64,000 nt of DNA. Source: Candidatus Binatia bacterium (GTDB lineage: Bacteria; Vulcanimicrobiota; Vulcanimicrobiia; Vulcanimicrobiales; Vulcanimicrobiaceae). Positions within the stretch are counted from its first letter, which is position 1, and each line of letters starts with the position of its first letter. The notes below the pieces were generated by a model. That model did no database searches. It had not been told where the DNA came from and was given only the letters and a program-made list of their open reading frames with translations. A program made the translations under genes and the position numbers. The DNA lies in NCBI GenBank assembly GCA_035544215.1, contig DATKHY010000007.1, positions 1,550,001 through 1,614,000 on the forward strand, in the 5' to 3' direction. This document shows positions 23,742 to 32,907 of this stretch, in pieces.

Positions 23742-25262
23742 TTAAATATAATTCTTGAGGCGCGGCCAGAGCTGCGTGAGCGGCGTCCGGATCCCGGTGC
23801 AGAGCATGATCGGAATGTTCTGCTCGTACGAGATCACCCAAGGCGGATCGGAACGCGCCACGAGCAGCGCGTTGCGGAACAGGCCGGGAAAGCTGTCGCG
23901 CCCACAATCGCCGTTGACGTCGATTACGACGTCACCGCTGTAGCCGCGCGGGCCCCACAGCCAATAGTTGTTATGCCCGGAGAGCGCCGGCGGCAGCCCG
24001 TAGCGTTTACCGAAGAAGTCGATCGCGGCGGCCTCACCGTAGTTGCTTGCGACGATCGCGGCCTGGGCGCGTTCGCCCGCCGGGAGCGCGTGGTAGATGC
24101 GCGCGATCGTCGCAGTGAGCTCGGGCCAACCGTGCATGTCGGCCCAATCCTCGGGCAGGGCCGCGGTCCTAAAGCGCTCGGTCTGCATCGTCGAGCGCTT
24201 GACGTGCAGCACGCCGCCGACGAACGCCGTGTAACGGAGCATTGCCGGTTCCGAGAGCACGGGCAGGGAGAACGGCGTAAAGAAAAGGCCGGCCGCGACC
24301 GCCACGCCGACGAGCGCGCCCTGCAGCCAAACGCGGCGACGCGTTCCGACCTCGATGGCGACTCCGCCGGCGGCCATCAGAATCGGATACGCGTCGCCGG
24401 CGTAATAGTGCTTGGCGTGGAGGGCGATCATCAGGATCGTCAAGACGATGTATGCGTAGCCCAGAAAGCGCGCCGTGTGATTGCACAGCAGCCAAATGAG
24501 GCCGACGATCCAGATCGGCGACAGAAAGAGACTCGTGAGGAGCAGCTGCTGGACGAGATAGAGCCCGGGGCTCGCGACGAGGTTCTTGCCGTTTTGCCCG
24601 TTGCGCAGCAGCTCCCACATCGGGAACCCGTGCGCGGCCTGCCAGATGAAGTTCGGAAGCGCGATCGCGGCGGCCAGCGCGGCGCCGGCGACGAACCAGC
24701 GCGAACCCAGTACTCGGCGCTGCGGCGTCAGCGCGAGTCCGGCGGTCAGGGCGACGGCGAAGAACACGGCGCTGTACTTGCTCTCGAGGCTGACGCCGAC
24801 CGCGGCGCCCGCGGCCAGCCACAGACGCAGATCTCCGCCCTTGACGACGCGCAACACGTACAGCGCGGCGAGCGGCCAGAGCCACAAACCGACCATGTCC
24901 GGCCCGACCTTCATTCCGAAGCTCATCAGCACGTTGGCGAAGAGCGCCGCGAATGCTGCGAGGATCTGCGCGAACGCGCCCCCTCCGAGCTCGATGACCA
25001 ACAGGCACGTTACGTACACGCCGGCCGCGGCGAACAGCGCCGGTACGGCGCGCAACAGGAAGAGTGAGTGGCCGAAGAGTTGCGTGGCCGCCGCCAACAG
25101 CGGCGCGATCGGCGGCTGATCCACGTAACCGAATGCCGGGTGGAATCCGCAGACGATGAAGTAGAGCTCGTCGCGGAAGAAGCCGTAGTGCGGATTTCCC
25201 GCCAGATGAACCGCCAGCGTGACGAGTGCCGCGGCGATCGGAACGCGGTTACGTTGGGTCAA
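23742..25262 (-). CDS. GT39-family membrane glycosyltransferase (PMT_2), copy 2
   Basis: 506-residue paralogue of the gene at 20164-21678: the same N-terminal NPHYGFFRDELYFI and GYVDQPPIAPLLA loop, the same multi-helix body and the same C-terminal NYGEAAAIDFFGKRYGLPPALSGHN block. Predicted to transfer a polyprenyl-phosphate-linked sugar outside the membrane. The TTG start at 25262 overlaps the end of malate synthase by 14 bp, so it is probably read from the aceA-aceB transcript. Whether this reflects function or simply packing is unclear. Confidence 0.83.
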   Translation of the reverse strand: MTQRNRVPIAAALVTLAVHLAGNPHYGFFRDELYFIVCGFHPAFGYVDQPPIAPLLAAATQLFGHSLFLLRAVPALFAAAGVYVTCLLVIELGGGAFAQILAAFAALFANVLMSFGMKVGPDMVGLWLWPLAALYVLRVVKGGDLRLWLAAGAAVGVSLESKYSAVFFAVALTAGLALTPQRRVLGSRWFVAGAALAAAIALPNFIWQAAHGFPMWELLRNGQNGKNLVASPGLYLVQQLLLTSLFLSPIWIVGLIWLLCNHTARFLGYAYIVLTILMIALHAKHYYAGDAYPILMAAGGVAIEVGTRRRVWLQGALVGVAVAAGLFFTPFSLPVLSEPAMLRYTAFVGGVLHVKRSTMQTERFRTAALPEDWADMHGWPELTATIARIYHALPAGERAQAAIVASNYGEAAAIDFFGKRYGLPPALSGHNNYWLWGPRGYSGDVVIDVNGDCGRDSFPGLFRNALLVARSDPPWVISYEQNIPIMLCTGIRTPLTQLWPRLKNYI

Positions 25263-26754
25263 ACGCGCCCGTGAGGATCATGCTTTCCGAAATTTCGCGC
25301 GCGCGCCGGTAGCGGGCGAGCGCATCCGCGGGTGAGTCAGCGGGAAGCTCGGCCAGAATTCGTTCCAGCTCCTCGTCGAACGTCGTGGCGAGCGATGCAG
25401 GTGTGTATTCACCGGGATAGCGCAGGCGTTGCGCGATCATCAAGCGGTAGATTCGATCGGTCGCCAGATCCTCCATGTATCCGTCCAAGAGGCTCGCGCC
25501 GCGGCCCTCGAGCACGCCGTTGCGATAACGGATCACGGTGCGAACGGCCGCACGAGTTCCAGCGAGCGTCGTCGCGCCGACGCCGGCCGGCGACGGCCGC
25601 AGGTCGGGGTGCAGCGTCTCGAGCACCGGGCGTTTGTCGAGCTGGTTAGGATGCGGAAACTGCGCGACCGCGATCGCGTTTTGATCGGGATGGCCCGTCC
25701 ACGCGCCGTCCATCAGGCACGTCGCCTCGTTCTTCTTGTCGCGCTCCAGGACCGCCAACGCGCGCCCGTTGAGCTCGGGATCCTCGCGGCTCGGATAGAG
25801 CGCCGTCATCCCGCCGATCGCGAGCGCACCGTGCTTGTGCGTCAGCTCGGGCAGCAGCGTGCGGACGCGCTGAAAGAACGGGACGTCGATCGGGATCGTG
25901 TTGCGATCGGGCAGCAGCCATCCGGGATCGCCGAGGTTGTAGTGGATCAGGCTCGCCATGTAGTCCCAACGCCCCAGGTTCAGGCCCACGATGTAGTCGC
26001 GCAGGTTGAACAAGAACTCTTCGATCTCGTAGGCGATCGGATGCGCCTCGATCAGCGCCATCGCCTTGATCGAATCGGGCGCCCAGTGCTTCGCGGCGAT
26101 GAGCGCGTCGAACACGTCGCTCCACCAGGTCGCCTCCTCAGCCGACTCCGACTTGGGGATGTAGATACACAGCGGATGGCGCAGGCGCGCGTAGTCGAGC
26201 CGAAAGACGATCAGCGCGAGATCGAAGAGCGACGCGCTGGTGAGCTCGTGCTCGAGAACTCCGGCCTGGGAGAGATGCAGTCCGCGCACGCGGTTCCATA
26301 CGACGGTGCCGCTCGGCGCGATCCCGACCGTGCCGCCGCGCTTGGCATCCTCGTACGTCAGCTCGCCGTAGAGCGCGCCGACGATGTTGCGATGGCCGAG
26401 CATCAAGTGCTCCCACGTGTTGGCCATCGAATCTTCGAGATCGAGCATGACGCCCGGCGCGCCGGAGTTCAGCATCTTCACGCAGAGCTCCGCGTCGTCG
26501 GCCGGCCCCGTCATCTGGTTGCGCTGATCGGCGCACCACGCCGGGAGATCGACGGCCCACTCGGACAGCTGCGCCTCCGACGGCGGCGGATATACGGGCA
26601 GCGCGCCGGCGTGCGCGCGCTCGAGCCGCTCGCGGCGCGCGCGAACGAGCCGTTGCTGCTCGCGCGCGAAGCGCCGGTGCAGCGGCCAGTAGAGCTCGGC
26701 GAATCCCGGCGGCAGGTCGCGCTTGATCGCGAAACCCGCCGGAGCGACGTTCAC
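25249..26754 (-). CDS. aceB: malate synthase (class A-like)
   Basis: Condenses glyoxylate with acetyl-CoA to malate, second step of the glyoxylate shunt. 501 aa TIM-barrel enzyme: PGVMLDLEDSMANTWEH (catalytic-site acidic residues), YIPKSESAEEA, ALIEAHPIAYEIEEFLFNLRDYIVGLNLGRWDYMAS, and GGMTALYPSR. The canonical GLNCGRWDY reads GLNLGRWDY. The GTG start is one base after the aceA stop. The conserved Asp loop near LMDGAWTGHPDQ is present. Confidence 0.9.
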   Translation of the reverse strand: MNVAPAGFAIKRDLPPGFAELYWPLHRRFAREQQRLVRARRERLERAHAGALPVYPPPSEAQLSEWAVDLPAWCADQRNQMTGPADDAELCVKMLNSGAPGVMLDLEDSMANTWEHLMLGHRNIVGALYGELTYEDAKRGGTVGIAPSGTVVWNRVRGLHLSQAGVLEHELTSASLFDLALIVFRLDYARLRHPLCIYIPKSESAEEATWWSDVFDALIAAKHWAPDSIKAMALIEAHPIAYEIEEFLFNLRDYIVGLNLGRWDYMASLIHYNLGDPGWLLPDRNTIPIDVPFFQRVRTLLPELTHKHGALAIGGMTALYPSREDPELNGRALAVLERDKKNEATCLMDGAWTGHPDQNAIAVAQFPHPNQLDKRPVLETLHPDLRPSPAGVGATTLAGTRAAVRTVIRYRNGVLEGRGASLLDGYMEDLATDRIYRLMIAQRLRYPGEYTPASLATTFDEELERILAELPADSPADALARYRRAREISESMILTGAFDPT

Positions 26755-26755
26755 G

Positions 26756-28060
26756 CTATGCGGGCACGGTGGCGCGGTCGTCGTAGAACTGCTCGGCCTC
26801 GGTCGATCCGCGCAGCGCCGTCGTCGAGGCTCGGCCCTCGCTTACGACGCTCGCGACCTCGTCGAAGTAGCCGGTGCCGACCTCGCGCTGATGCCGCGTC
26901 GCGGTGTAGCCGTGCGGTTCGCTCGCGAACTCTTGCGCCTGAAACTCGGCGTAGGCGGTCATGCCGCGGGCCTCGAAGTCGCGCGCCAGCTCGAAGAAGG
27001 AATGGTTGAGCGCGTGGAAGCCCGCCAGCGTGACGAATTGAAATTTGTAACCCATCTCGCCTAGGCGCGCCTGGAACGAGGCGATCGATTCTGGATCGAG
27101 CTTCTTCTTCCAGTTGAACGACGGCGAGCAGTTATACGCCAAGAGCTTACCGGGATAGCGCGCATGGATCGCGTCGGCGAAGCGCCGCGCCTCATCGATA
27201 TTCGGCTCCGCGGTCTCCATCCACAAAAGGTCCGCGTACGGCGCGTACGCGAGCCCGCGCGCAATGCACGCCTCGATGCCGCACTTCGTTACGAAGAAAC
27301 CCTCGGGGGTGCGTTCGCCGGTGAGGAACTGCCGGTCGACGGGGTCGACGTCGCTCGTCACGAGCTTTGCCGCATTGGCGTCCGTGCGCGCGACGAGAAT
27401 CGCCGGCACGTCGCACACGTCGGCGGCCAGCCGTGCCGCGACGAGATGCCGTACCGCTTGCTGCGTCGGGATCAGCACCTTGCCGCCGAGATGTCCGCAC
27501 TTCTTTTCCGAGCTAAGCTGGTCTTCGAAGTGTACGCCGGCGGCGCCGGCGCGAATCATGGCCTTCATCAGCTCGAACACGTTGAGCGCTCCCCCGAAAC
27601 CGGCCTCGGCGTCGGCGACGATCGGAAGGTACCAATGAGCGCCGCCGCGCCCTTCGAGCGACTCGACCTGATCGAGCCGCGCGAGCGCGTTGTTGAGCCG
27701 TTCGACTAGGGCCGGCACGCTGTTGACGGGGTAGAGGCTCTGATCGGGATACATCTCGCCGGCCGCGTTGGCGTCGGCGGCTACCTGCCAGCCGCTGCAG
27801 TACAGCGCGCGCAGGCCGGCCCGCGCCGCCTGGACCGCCTGGCCTCCCGACAACGTTCCGAGCGCGGTAACCGGCTCATCGGTCTGAAGATCTCGCCACA
27901 GCCGCCGCGCGCCCATCGCGGCCAGCGTGTGCTCCACGACCACACTGCCCTGGAGCCGAAGAACGTCCTCGGCAGAGTAGCGGCGGGTTATGCCGTTCCA
28001 GCGGCTGCCGCTCTTCCAGAGTCGCCGCAGCGCCACGGCGCGTCCGTTCGCGTTCAACAT
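26756..28060 (-). CDS. aceA: isocitrate lyase
   Basis: Splits isocitrate into succinate and glyoxylate, allowing growth on C2 units or fatty acids. 434 aa with the catalytic [14 protein letters not shown] motif, [12 protein letters not shown], and [16 protein letters not shown]. The ATG at 28060 has a strong GGAGG six bases upstream, which decides it over an extended open frame reaching 28621. First gene of aceA-aceB-GT39, behind a promoter region with repeated TTGGAC sites. Confidence 0.97.
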   Translation of the reverse strand: MLNANGRAVALRRLWKSGSRWNGITRRYSAEDVLRLQGSVVVEHTLAAMGARRLWRDLQTDEPVTALGTLSGGQAVQAARAGLRALYCSGWQVAADANAAGEMYPDQSLYPVNSVPALVERLNNALARLDQVESLEGRGGAHWYLPIVADAEAGFGGALNVFELMKAMIRAGAAGVHFEDQLSSEKKCGHLGGKVLIPTQQAVRHLVAARLAADVCDVPAILVARTDANAAKLVTSDVDPVDRQFLTGERTPEGFFVTKCGIEACIARGLAYAPYADLLWMETAEPNIDEARRFADAIHARYPGKLLAYNCSPSFNWKKKLDPESIASFQARLGEMGYKFQFVTLAGFHALNHSFFELARDFEARGMTAYAEFQAQEFASEPHGYTATRHQREVGTGYFDEVASVVSEGRASTTALRGSTEAEQFYDDRATVPA

Positions 28061-28080
28061 CCCACTCCTCCCAAGCCGGA

Positions 28081-28140
28081 TTGGACTGCCCTGGATTGGC
28101 CGTTGGCTCATATTGGACCACACTCGGCAGACCGTTGGAC
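28081..28140. promoter_or_regulatory. array of TTGG(A/C)(C/T) sites in the aceA 5' region
   Basis: Plus-strand copies at 28081 (TTGGAC), 28096 (TTGGCC), 28103 (TTGGCT), 28113 (TTGGAC) and 28135 (TTGGAC) within 60 bp. They lie between the predicted start of transcription and the ATG, so they could be operators for a repressor of the glyoxylate shunt. Confidence 0.4.
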
Positions 28141-28150
28141 CGGTATACCC

Positions 28151-28180
28151 CATATAGCCGAACTCGAATCGCGCTGTCAA
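28151..28180 (-). promoter_or_regulatory. promoter of aceA-aceB (TTGACA, 18 bp, TATATG)
   Basis: Perfect -35 TTGACA at 28180-28175 and -10 TATATG at 28156-28151 on the minus strand, followed by the palindrome GGTATACC. The -35 overlaps the stop of the upstream DUF2723 gene. Confidence 0.55.
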
Positions 28181-29634
28181 GGTTCGACTTCGAATAACTC
28201 GTGATAATCGTCGAGTTTCACGAGATCGCGCGTTCCGGGAAGCGCGTTGACGTCGTGAGGATTGACGAGCACGAACACGCGGCGCTGCTTCGTCCAGGGC
28301 CGATAGCGCTCGGTGCGCAGCGCGTCGTCGGAGACGATGATGCGGCCGGGCAGCGATGCATCGACGTACGCGCCGTACGCGAGCGACGTCGCGTCGAGCC
28401 AGCCGGTGACGATCGCTGCGCCCGGTGGAACGTACGGGCGCACCGCGTCGATGACCCAGCGTCCGCCTTCGCGTGGAGGATGGTTGAAGTACGCGCGGTG
28501 CCGCTCGAACGCCATCCCGGCGCCGACCAGGAGAAATGCGACCAGCGACGTGTGTAGGATCGTATCTAGCGTTCGCCGCGACGGCGGCGTGAGCGCGCCG
28601 AGCAGCGGGACGCCGAGCCACGACGCCAGCAGCCGATAGCGCCCGACGTCACTCTCGTTGGGGTACACGACCGAGAAGATCAACGCCGTCGTCGCGGCCA
28701 TCGCAACCACCAGCGTCGTTCGCCAATCTCTGCGCCACGCGACGACGAAACCCACGAAGATCAGGATCGTCGCGATCGGGCCGTACTCCGTTAGCAGCCC
28801 CGTGACGAAGGCCCATAGAGCGTCCTTCACGTGAAGGGGGTTGAATGAGGCCAGCACGTAGGCCGGCGTCTGGGTCTCGCTGCCGGTCAGCTCGGCGGCG
28901 AGGCCGTGCAACGTGCGCGGATCGTTATAGTTCCAGAAGATTCCGCCGCCGGCGCCCACGAGCGACGCGGTGGGATCCAAGCCGTGCGCCACGACGTACG
29001 TCGAGCGCAGCGGGAGATAGGCGTACAGGAGTAGCCCGGCCAGGACGGCCGCGGCGGCGATTGCTGCGACCCGGCGCGGTGGGCGGCGCCGCGCGAGGAC
29101 AGCGCCAACGATAAAAGCCGGCACAATCCATAAGGCGTTTGGATGCGCCGCCATGCCGAGACCGGCGAGCGCGAACGCGGCGACGAACCAGCGATCCCGT
29201 CCACCCTGCATCCAGCGTACGAACGCGTAGATTGCCAGCGCGGCGCACGCGACCGCGAGATCCTGCGCCTCGGCACGCGAGGCGTGCGACCAGACGTTGC
29301 GCGTGAAGGCGAACCACAGCGTCGCCGCCATCGCGACGAGCCGGCTCGCGCCGAATTGCAGCGCGGCGCCGTACGCCGCGATGCATGCCACCGCGATCGC
29401 GACGCCGCTCATCACGTTCGTGCGCCACGCGATCGAACCGAACGCAAACGCGTGCGACCAGACATAGCCGAGCAACACGTAGAACGGGAATCCTGTGGGA
29501 TGCGAGATTCCCAGGACGTACGGAACGCCCTGCAGCTCTGCCGTGTCCCAGGAGGCCGGTTCGGGCGACGCACTCGCCGCGTAGACGATCGCCGGGATGA
29601 CGAACGTCGCGGCGGCGAACGCCGCCCGCCTCAC
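28177..29634 (-). CDS. DUF2723 (TMEM260-like) membrane glycosyltransferase
   Basis: 485-residue GT-C type membrane protein. The first loop [20 protein letters not shown] is the DUF2723 signature, followed by about eleven helices and a soluble C-terminal part. The eukaryotic relative TMEM260 O-mannosylates proteins, so a protein O-mannosyltransferase role is a reasonable inference, not shown. GTG start overlaps the tricorn stop (GTGA), tying it to the tricorn and GH125 genes. Confidence 0.85.
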   Translation of the reverse strand: MRRAAFAAATFVIPAIVYAASASPEPASWDTAELQGVPYVLGISHPTGFPFYVLLGYVWSHAFAFGSIAWRTNVMSGVAIAVACIAAYGAALQFGASRLVAMAATLWFAFTRNVWSHASRAEAQDLAVACAALAIYAFVRWMQGGRDRWFVAAFALAGLGMAAHPNALWIVPAFIVGAVLARRRPPRRVAAIAAAAVLAGLLLYAYLPLRSTYVVAHGLDPTASLVGAGGGIFWNYNDPRTLHGLAAELTGSETQTPAYVLASFNPLHVKDALWAFVTGLLTEYGPIATILIFVGFVVAWRRDWRTTLVVAMAATTALIFSVVYPNESDVGRYRLLASWLGVPLLGALTPPSRRTLDTILHTSLVAFLLVGAGMAFERHRAYFNHPPREGGRWVIDAVRPYVPPGAAIVTGWLDATSLAYGAYVDASLPGRIIVSDDALRTERYRPWTKQRRVFVLVNPHDVNALPGTRDLVKLDDYHELFEVEP

Positions 29635-32600
29635 GTAAGCGAAGGAAGAGGTAACGACGGGCGAGTCGAGAGGTCCGGGCGCAACTCCTCGTAGCCCTCG
29701 AGCGCGCGATCCATTAGCTCGAGCGCGAAGTCGAGCTGCGGGTCCTTATCGTCTCGATACTCGTGCGGCGCGATGTCGACGTCGTAGTCCGGCTCCGTTC
29801 CGTAATTCTCGACGCGCCATCCGACGTCGACGAACCAAAAGGAGAACTCCGGCTGCGTGGTGAGCGTGCCGTCGACGAGATGATGGTACGGGTCGATGCC
29901 GATCACGCCTCCCCACGTGCGCTTGCCGACGAGCGGTCCGAGCTTGTACAGCTTGAAGCAGTGGCTGAAGATGTCGCCGTCGGAACCGGCGAATTGGTTG
30001 GTGAGCGCGACGATCGGACCGCCGACGGACTCCGGCGGATACGGAATCGGCGATCCGTAGCGCGGCGTGTCGTAACCGACGCGCTTGCGCGTGAGCTTCT
30101 GGAGCAAGAGCGGCGAAACGTGGCCGCCGCGATTGTAGCGAACGTCTATGATGAGTCCCTTGCGGTCGAACTCGCTCAGATAGCCGCGATGGAACTCGGC
30201 GAATCCCCACGGTCCCATGTCCGGGATGTGCACGTACCCGATACGCTCGCCGGTACGCTCGTGGACGATTCGCCGATTCGCCTCGACCCAGGCGCGGTAG
30301 CGCAGCGCGGCCTCGTTTTCGAGCGCCTTGACCAAAACCGTGCGCTCCTCGTTCTTCTTGCCGCGCAGCGTCACCGAGATCTCACGGCCGGCGGCGTTCA
30401 CCAGCAGACGATCCGGCGTCGTGTCGCTCGATAGCCGCTTGCCGCCGATCGCCACGATGCAGTCGCCCTCATGCACGTCCGCCCCCGGCTCGGCGAGCGG
30501 CGAATCGCTATCGCGATTCCACGAATCGCCGCGGTAGATGCGCTCGATACAGTAGCCGTCGCGCGTTTCGTCCCAGTGCAGGTCGGCTCCGAGAAACCCG
30601 CGCTGATATTGGCGCGGCTCGCGATAGTCGCCTCCCCACTCGTACGCGTGCGACGTGCCGAGCTCGCCCTGCATCTCCCAGATGAGGTCCGACAGTTCGC
30701 CGCGCGTGCGTACGCGCGGCAGAATCGCGGCGTAGCGGTCGAAGACGCGATCCCAATCTATGTCGCTCATGTCCTCGACCCAAAACTGCTCCGGCTGCAG
30801 GCGCCACGCCTCACGATACATCTGGAACCATTCGTCGCGAGGCACGATCTCGACGCTGGCGCGATCGAGCTCGAGCCAGCCGCTGCGGCGCCCCGGCTCT
30901 GGCGGCGGCTTCTGCTCGTCACCCTCTTCGGGAAGCTCGCTCTGCGCATCGATCGCCCGCAGCCGGTCGTGCGACCGGTAGATCAACGTGCGGCCGTCGC
31001 GGCCGAGCTCGATCTCGTCGCATTCGGTCGCGATGGTCGCCAGGCGTTGCTGATCGATGTCGTAGGCGAGCAGCGTGCCGTGACCGTCGGTGTCGAGCTC
31101 CTCGCGGCGCGTGGGCTTGATTCCCTTGACCGCAAAGCGCGTGAAGAGGACGCGATCGCGCGTGGCGACGATGTCGTGGTAATCTCCCTCGTCGACGGGG
31201 AAGGCTAGCACGCGACCCGTGATGCCGTCGAAGTCGATCTCGACGTCGACCGGCTTCTCCGGTTTTCCGTTCGACCGGTCGCGCTCGCGTTCGCGCTCGC
31301 GCTCGTGGTCGTGGTGAATCGGCTTGGGTTTGGGCACGAACGGAGACGGGACGTCGCTGCGCAGCGTAGCAACGAACGGACGCCCGGCCTGCGGGAAGCT
31401 CAGGTCGAACTGCAGCGCGTCGTAGACCGGATTGAAGTCGCGCGTGGAAATGAAGTACAGGTATTTCCCGGCGGGATCCCACGCCGGCGACTCGTCCGTG
31501 CGCAGCGGCGCCGTGACGTCGTGAATCTTGCCGGAGCGGACCTTGACGATGCGGATGATGGAAGTCCCGTGTGCCGGCCACCAAACGTAGGCCACGAAGC
31601 GGCCGTCCGGCGAGAACGCGAGGTCCTCGATGCGGTGCGGCGGGCAGGTGTCGAGCCGGCGCACCTTTCCGTCCTCCACGTCGAGCGCACAGAGCTCGTG
31701 GCGGTGGTTTGCGAAGACGACTGTGTCGCCGGTTGGCGAGCATACCAGGTCGGTGACGCGGCCGATGTCGCCGCTCGTGATCAGACGCGGCTCGCTGGGC
31801 GTGTCGGCCTCGCAGATCGCGATCTGTTCGTAACCGTTGGCATCGGTAACGAACACCAAGTGCTTTCCGTCGTGGAACCACTGCGTCAGCCGCGCGCGGG
31901 CGCGCCCGTCGGTGCCGTGTCGAATCGCCGCGCCTTCGAAGAGCGGCATCGTGAACTGCTGCCCGCGTGCGACGAACGCGAGCCGCGTGCCGTCCGGGTG
32001 CGGGGCAAACGACTCGAGCGACTCCGCGGCGCTCTCGAAGCGCCGTGCCGCCTGCGGCGCCGCCGAATGCGTTGCGACCGCGATCCTTCGCGACGTGTCG
32101 CTCGCGATGTCGTACAGCCCGATCTCAGCGCCCGCGGAGTACACGATGCGCTTGCCGTCGGTCGAAGGAAACCGGACGTAATACTCGCTCTCGTGCGTGT
32201 GGCGCCGGATGTCGTCTCCGTCGAGACGGCACGAATAGAGGTTGCCGATGCCCTCGTGGTCGGCCAAGAAAAAGATTCGATCGCCGATCCACATCGGCCA
32301 GCATGTGTTTCCGTCGGGCAGCGGCAGCCGAGCGAACTCGCCGGAACCGGATGCGTCGACCCAAATCTCGCCGGCCGTACCGCCGCGATAGCGCTTCCAG
32401 CGCGCGGGATCGGTAGCGTTGCGCCCGATCGCGAGCCGGCCTCCCGGGCCGAACGAAAGTGCGCGAGCGTGACCGAGGTTTAGCTCGCGCGGCGCGCCGC
32501 CGTCTTTTGAGATTGCAAACGGCCGCGTCTCGCCCTCGTACCATGCCGTTGGATTGGCGACGAAATAGATCTCGCTGCCGTCGTCGCTCCAACCGGTCGC

Positions 32601-32870
32601 CCACGCGAGCGTCGCGCCGAGAAAGGTGAGGCGGCGCGGCTCGCCGCCGCGCGCCGGCATCACGTAGAGCTCGGGACTGCCCTCGTCCGTCGAGACGAAC
32701 GCGATCGATTCTCCGTCCGGCGAGAGTCGCGGAAAGGAGCATGTCCCAAAGCTCACCGTTAGCCGGACGCCGTCGCCGCCGGACGAGGAAACGCTCCAGA
32801 GATCGTCCTCGCAAACGTAGACGATGCGATCGTGCGCTATCGATGGATAGCGGTAGTAGCCCTGGTCCAT
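29631..32870 (-). CDS. tricorn protease (S41 family)
   Basis: Large cytosolic peptidase of 1079 aa that degrades peptides released by other proteases such as Lon. Beta-propellers (about 1-300 and 330-650), then C1, a PDZ domain (PGADVHEGDCIVAIGGK) and the C2 catalytic domain. The catalytic tetrad matches Thermoplasma tricorn closely: Ser740-His741 (GTSHAYEWGG), nucleophile Ser963 (FAGSDGDIFS), Glu1026 (YGTEPDYDVD). A linker in the second propeller contains an HDHERERERERDR run. ATG at 32870 starts the first propeller strand; the frame open upstream overlaps GH125. No signal peptide. Confidence 0.95.
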   Translation of the reverse strand: MDQGYYRYPSIAHDRIVYVCEDDLWSVSSSGGDGVRLTVSFGTCSFPRLSPDGESIAFVSTDEGSPELYVMPARGGEPRRLTFLGATLAWATGWSDDGSEIYFVANPTAWYEGETRPFAISKDGGAPRELNLGHARALSFGPGGRLAIGRNATDPARWKRYRGGTAGEIWVDASGSGEFARLPLPDGNTCWPMWIGDRIFFLADHEGIGNLYSCRLDGDDIRRHTHESEYYVRFPSTDGKRIVYSAGAEIGLYDIASDTSRRIAVATHSAAPQAARRFESAAESLESFAPHPDGTRLAFVARGQQFTMPLFEGAAIRHGTDGRARARLTQWFHDGKHLVFVTDANGYEQIAICEADTPSEPRLITSGDIGRVTDLVCSPTGDTVVFANHRHELCALDVEDGKVRRLDTCPPHRIEDLAFSPDGRFVAYVWWPAHGTSIIRIVKVRSGKIHDVTAPLRTDESPAWDPAGKYLYFISTRDFNPVYDALQFDLSFPQAGRPFVATLRSDVPSPFVPKPKPIHHDHERERERERDRSNGKPEKPVDVEIDFDGITGRVLAFPVDEGDYHDIVATRDRVLFTRFAVKGIKPTRREELDTDGHGTLLAYDIDQQRLATIATECDEIELGRDGRTLIYRSHDRLRAIDAQSELPEEGDEQKPPPEPGRRSGWLELDRASVEIVPRDEWFQMYREAWRLQPEQFWVEDMSDIDWDRVFDRYAAILPRVRTRGELSDLIWEMQGELGTSHAYEWGGDYREPRQYQRGFLGADLHWDETRDGYCIERIYRGDSWNRDSDSPLAEPGADVHEGDCIVAIGGKRLSSDTTPDRLLVNAAGREISVTLRGKKNEERTVLVKALENEAALRYRAWVEANRRIVHERTGERIGYVHIPDMGPWGFAEFHRGYLSEFDRKGLIIDVRYNRGGHVSPLLLQKLTRKRVGYDTPRYGSPIPYPPESVGGPIVALTNQFAGSDGDIFSHCFKLYKLGPLVGKRTWGGVIGIDPYHHLVDGTLTTQPEFSFWFVDVGWRVENYGTEPDYDVDIAPHEYRDDKDPQLDFALELMDRALEGYEELRPDLSTRPSLPLPSLT

Positions 32871-32907
32871 AGGCGGGGAAGCTTGGCGACCGGGGGTGCC
32901 GCTCCCC

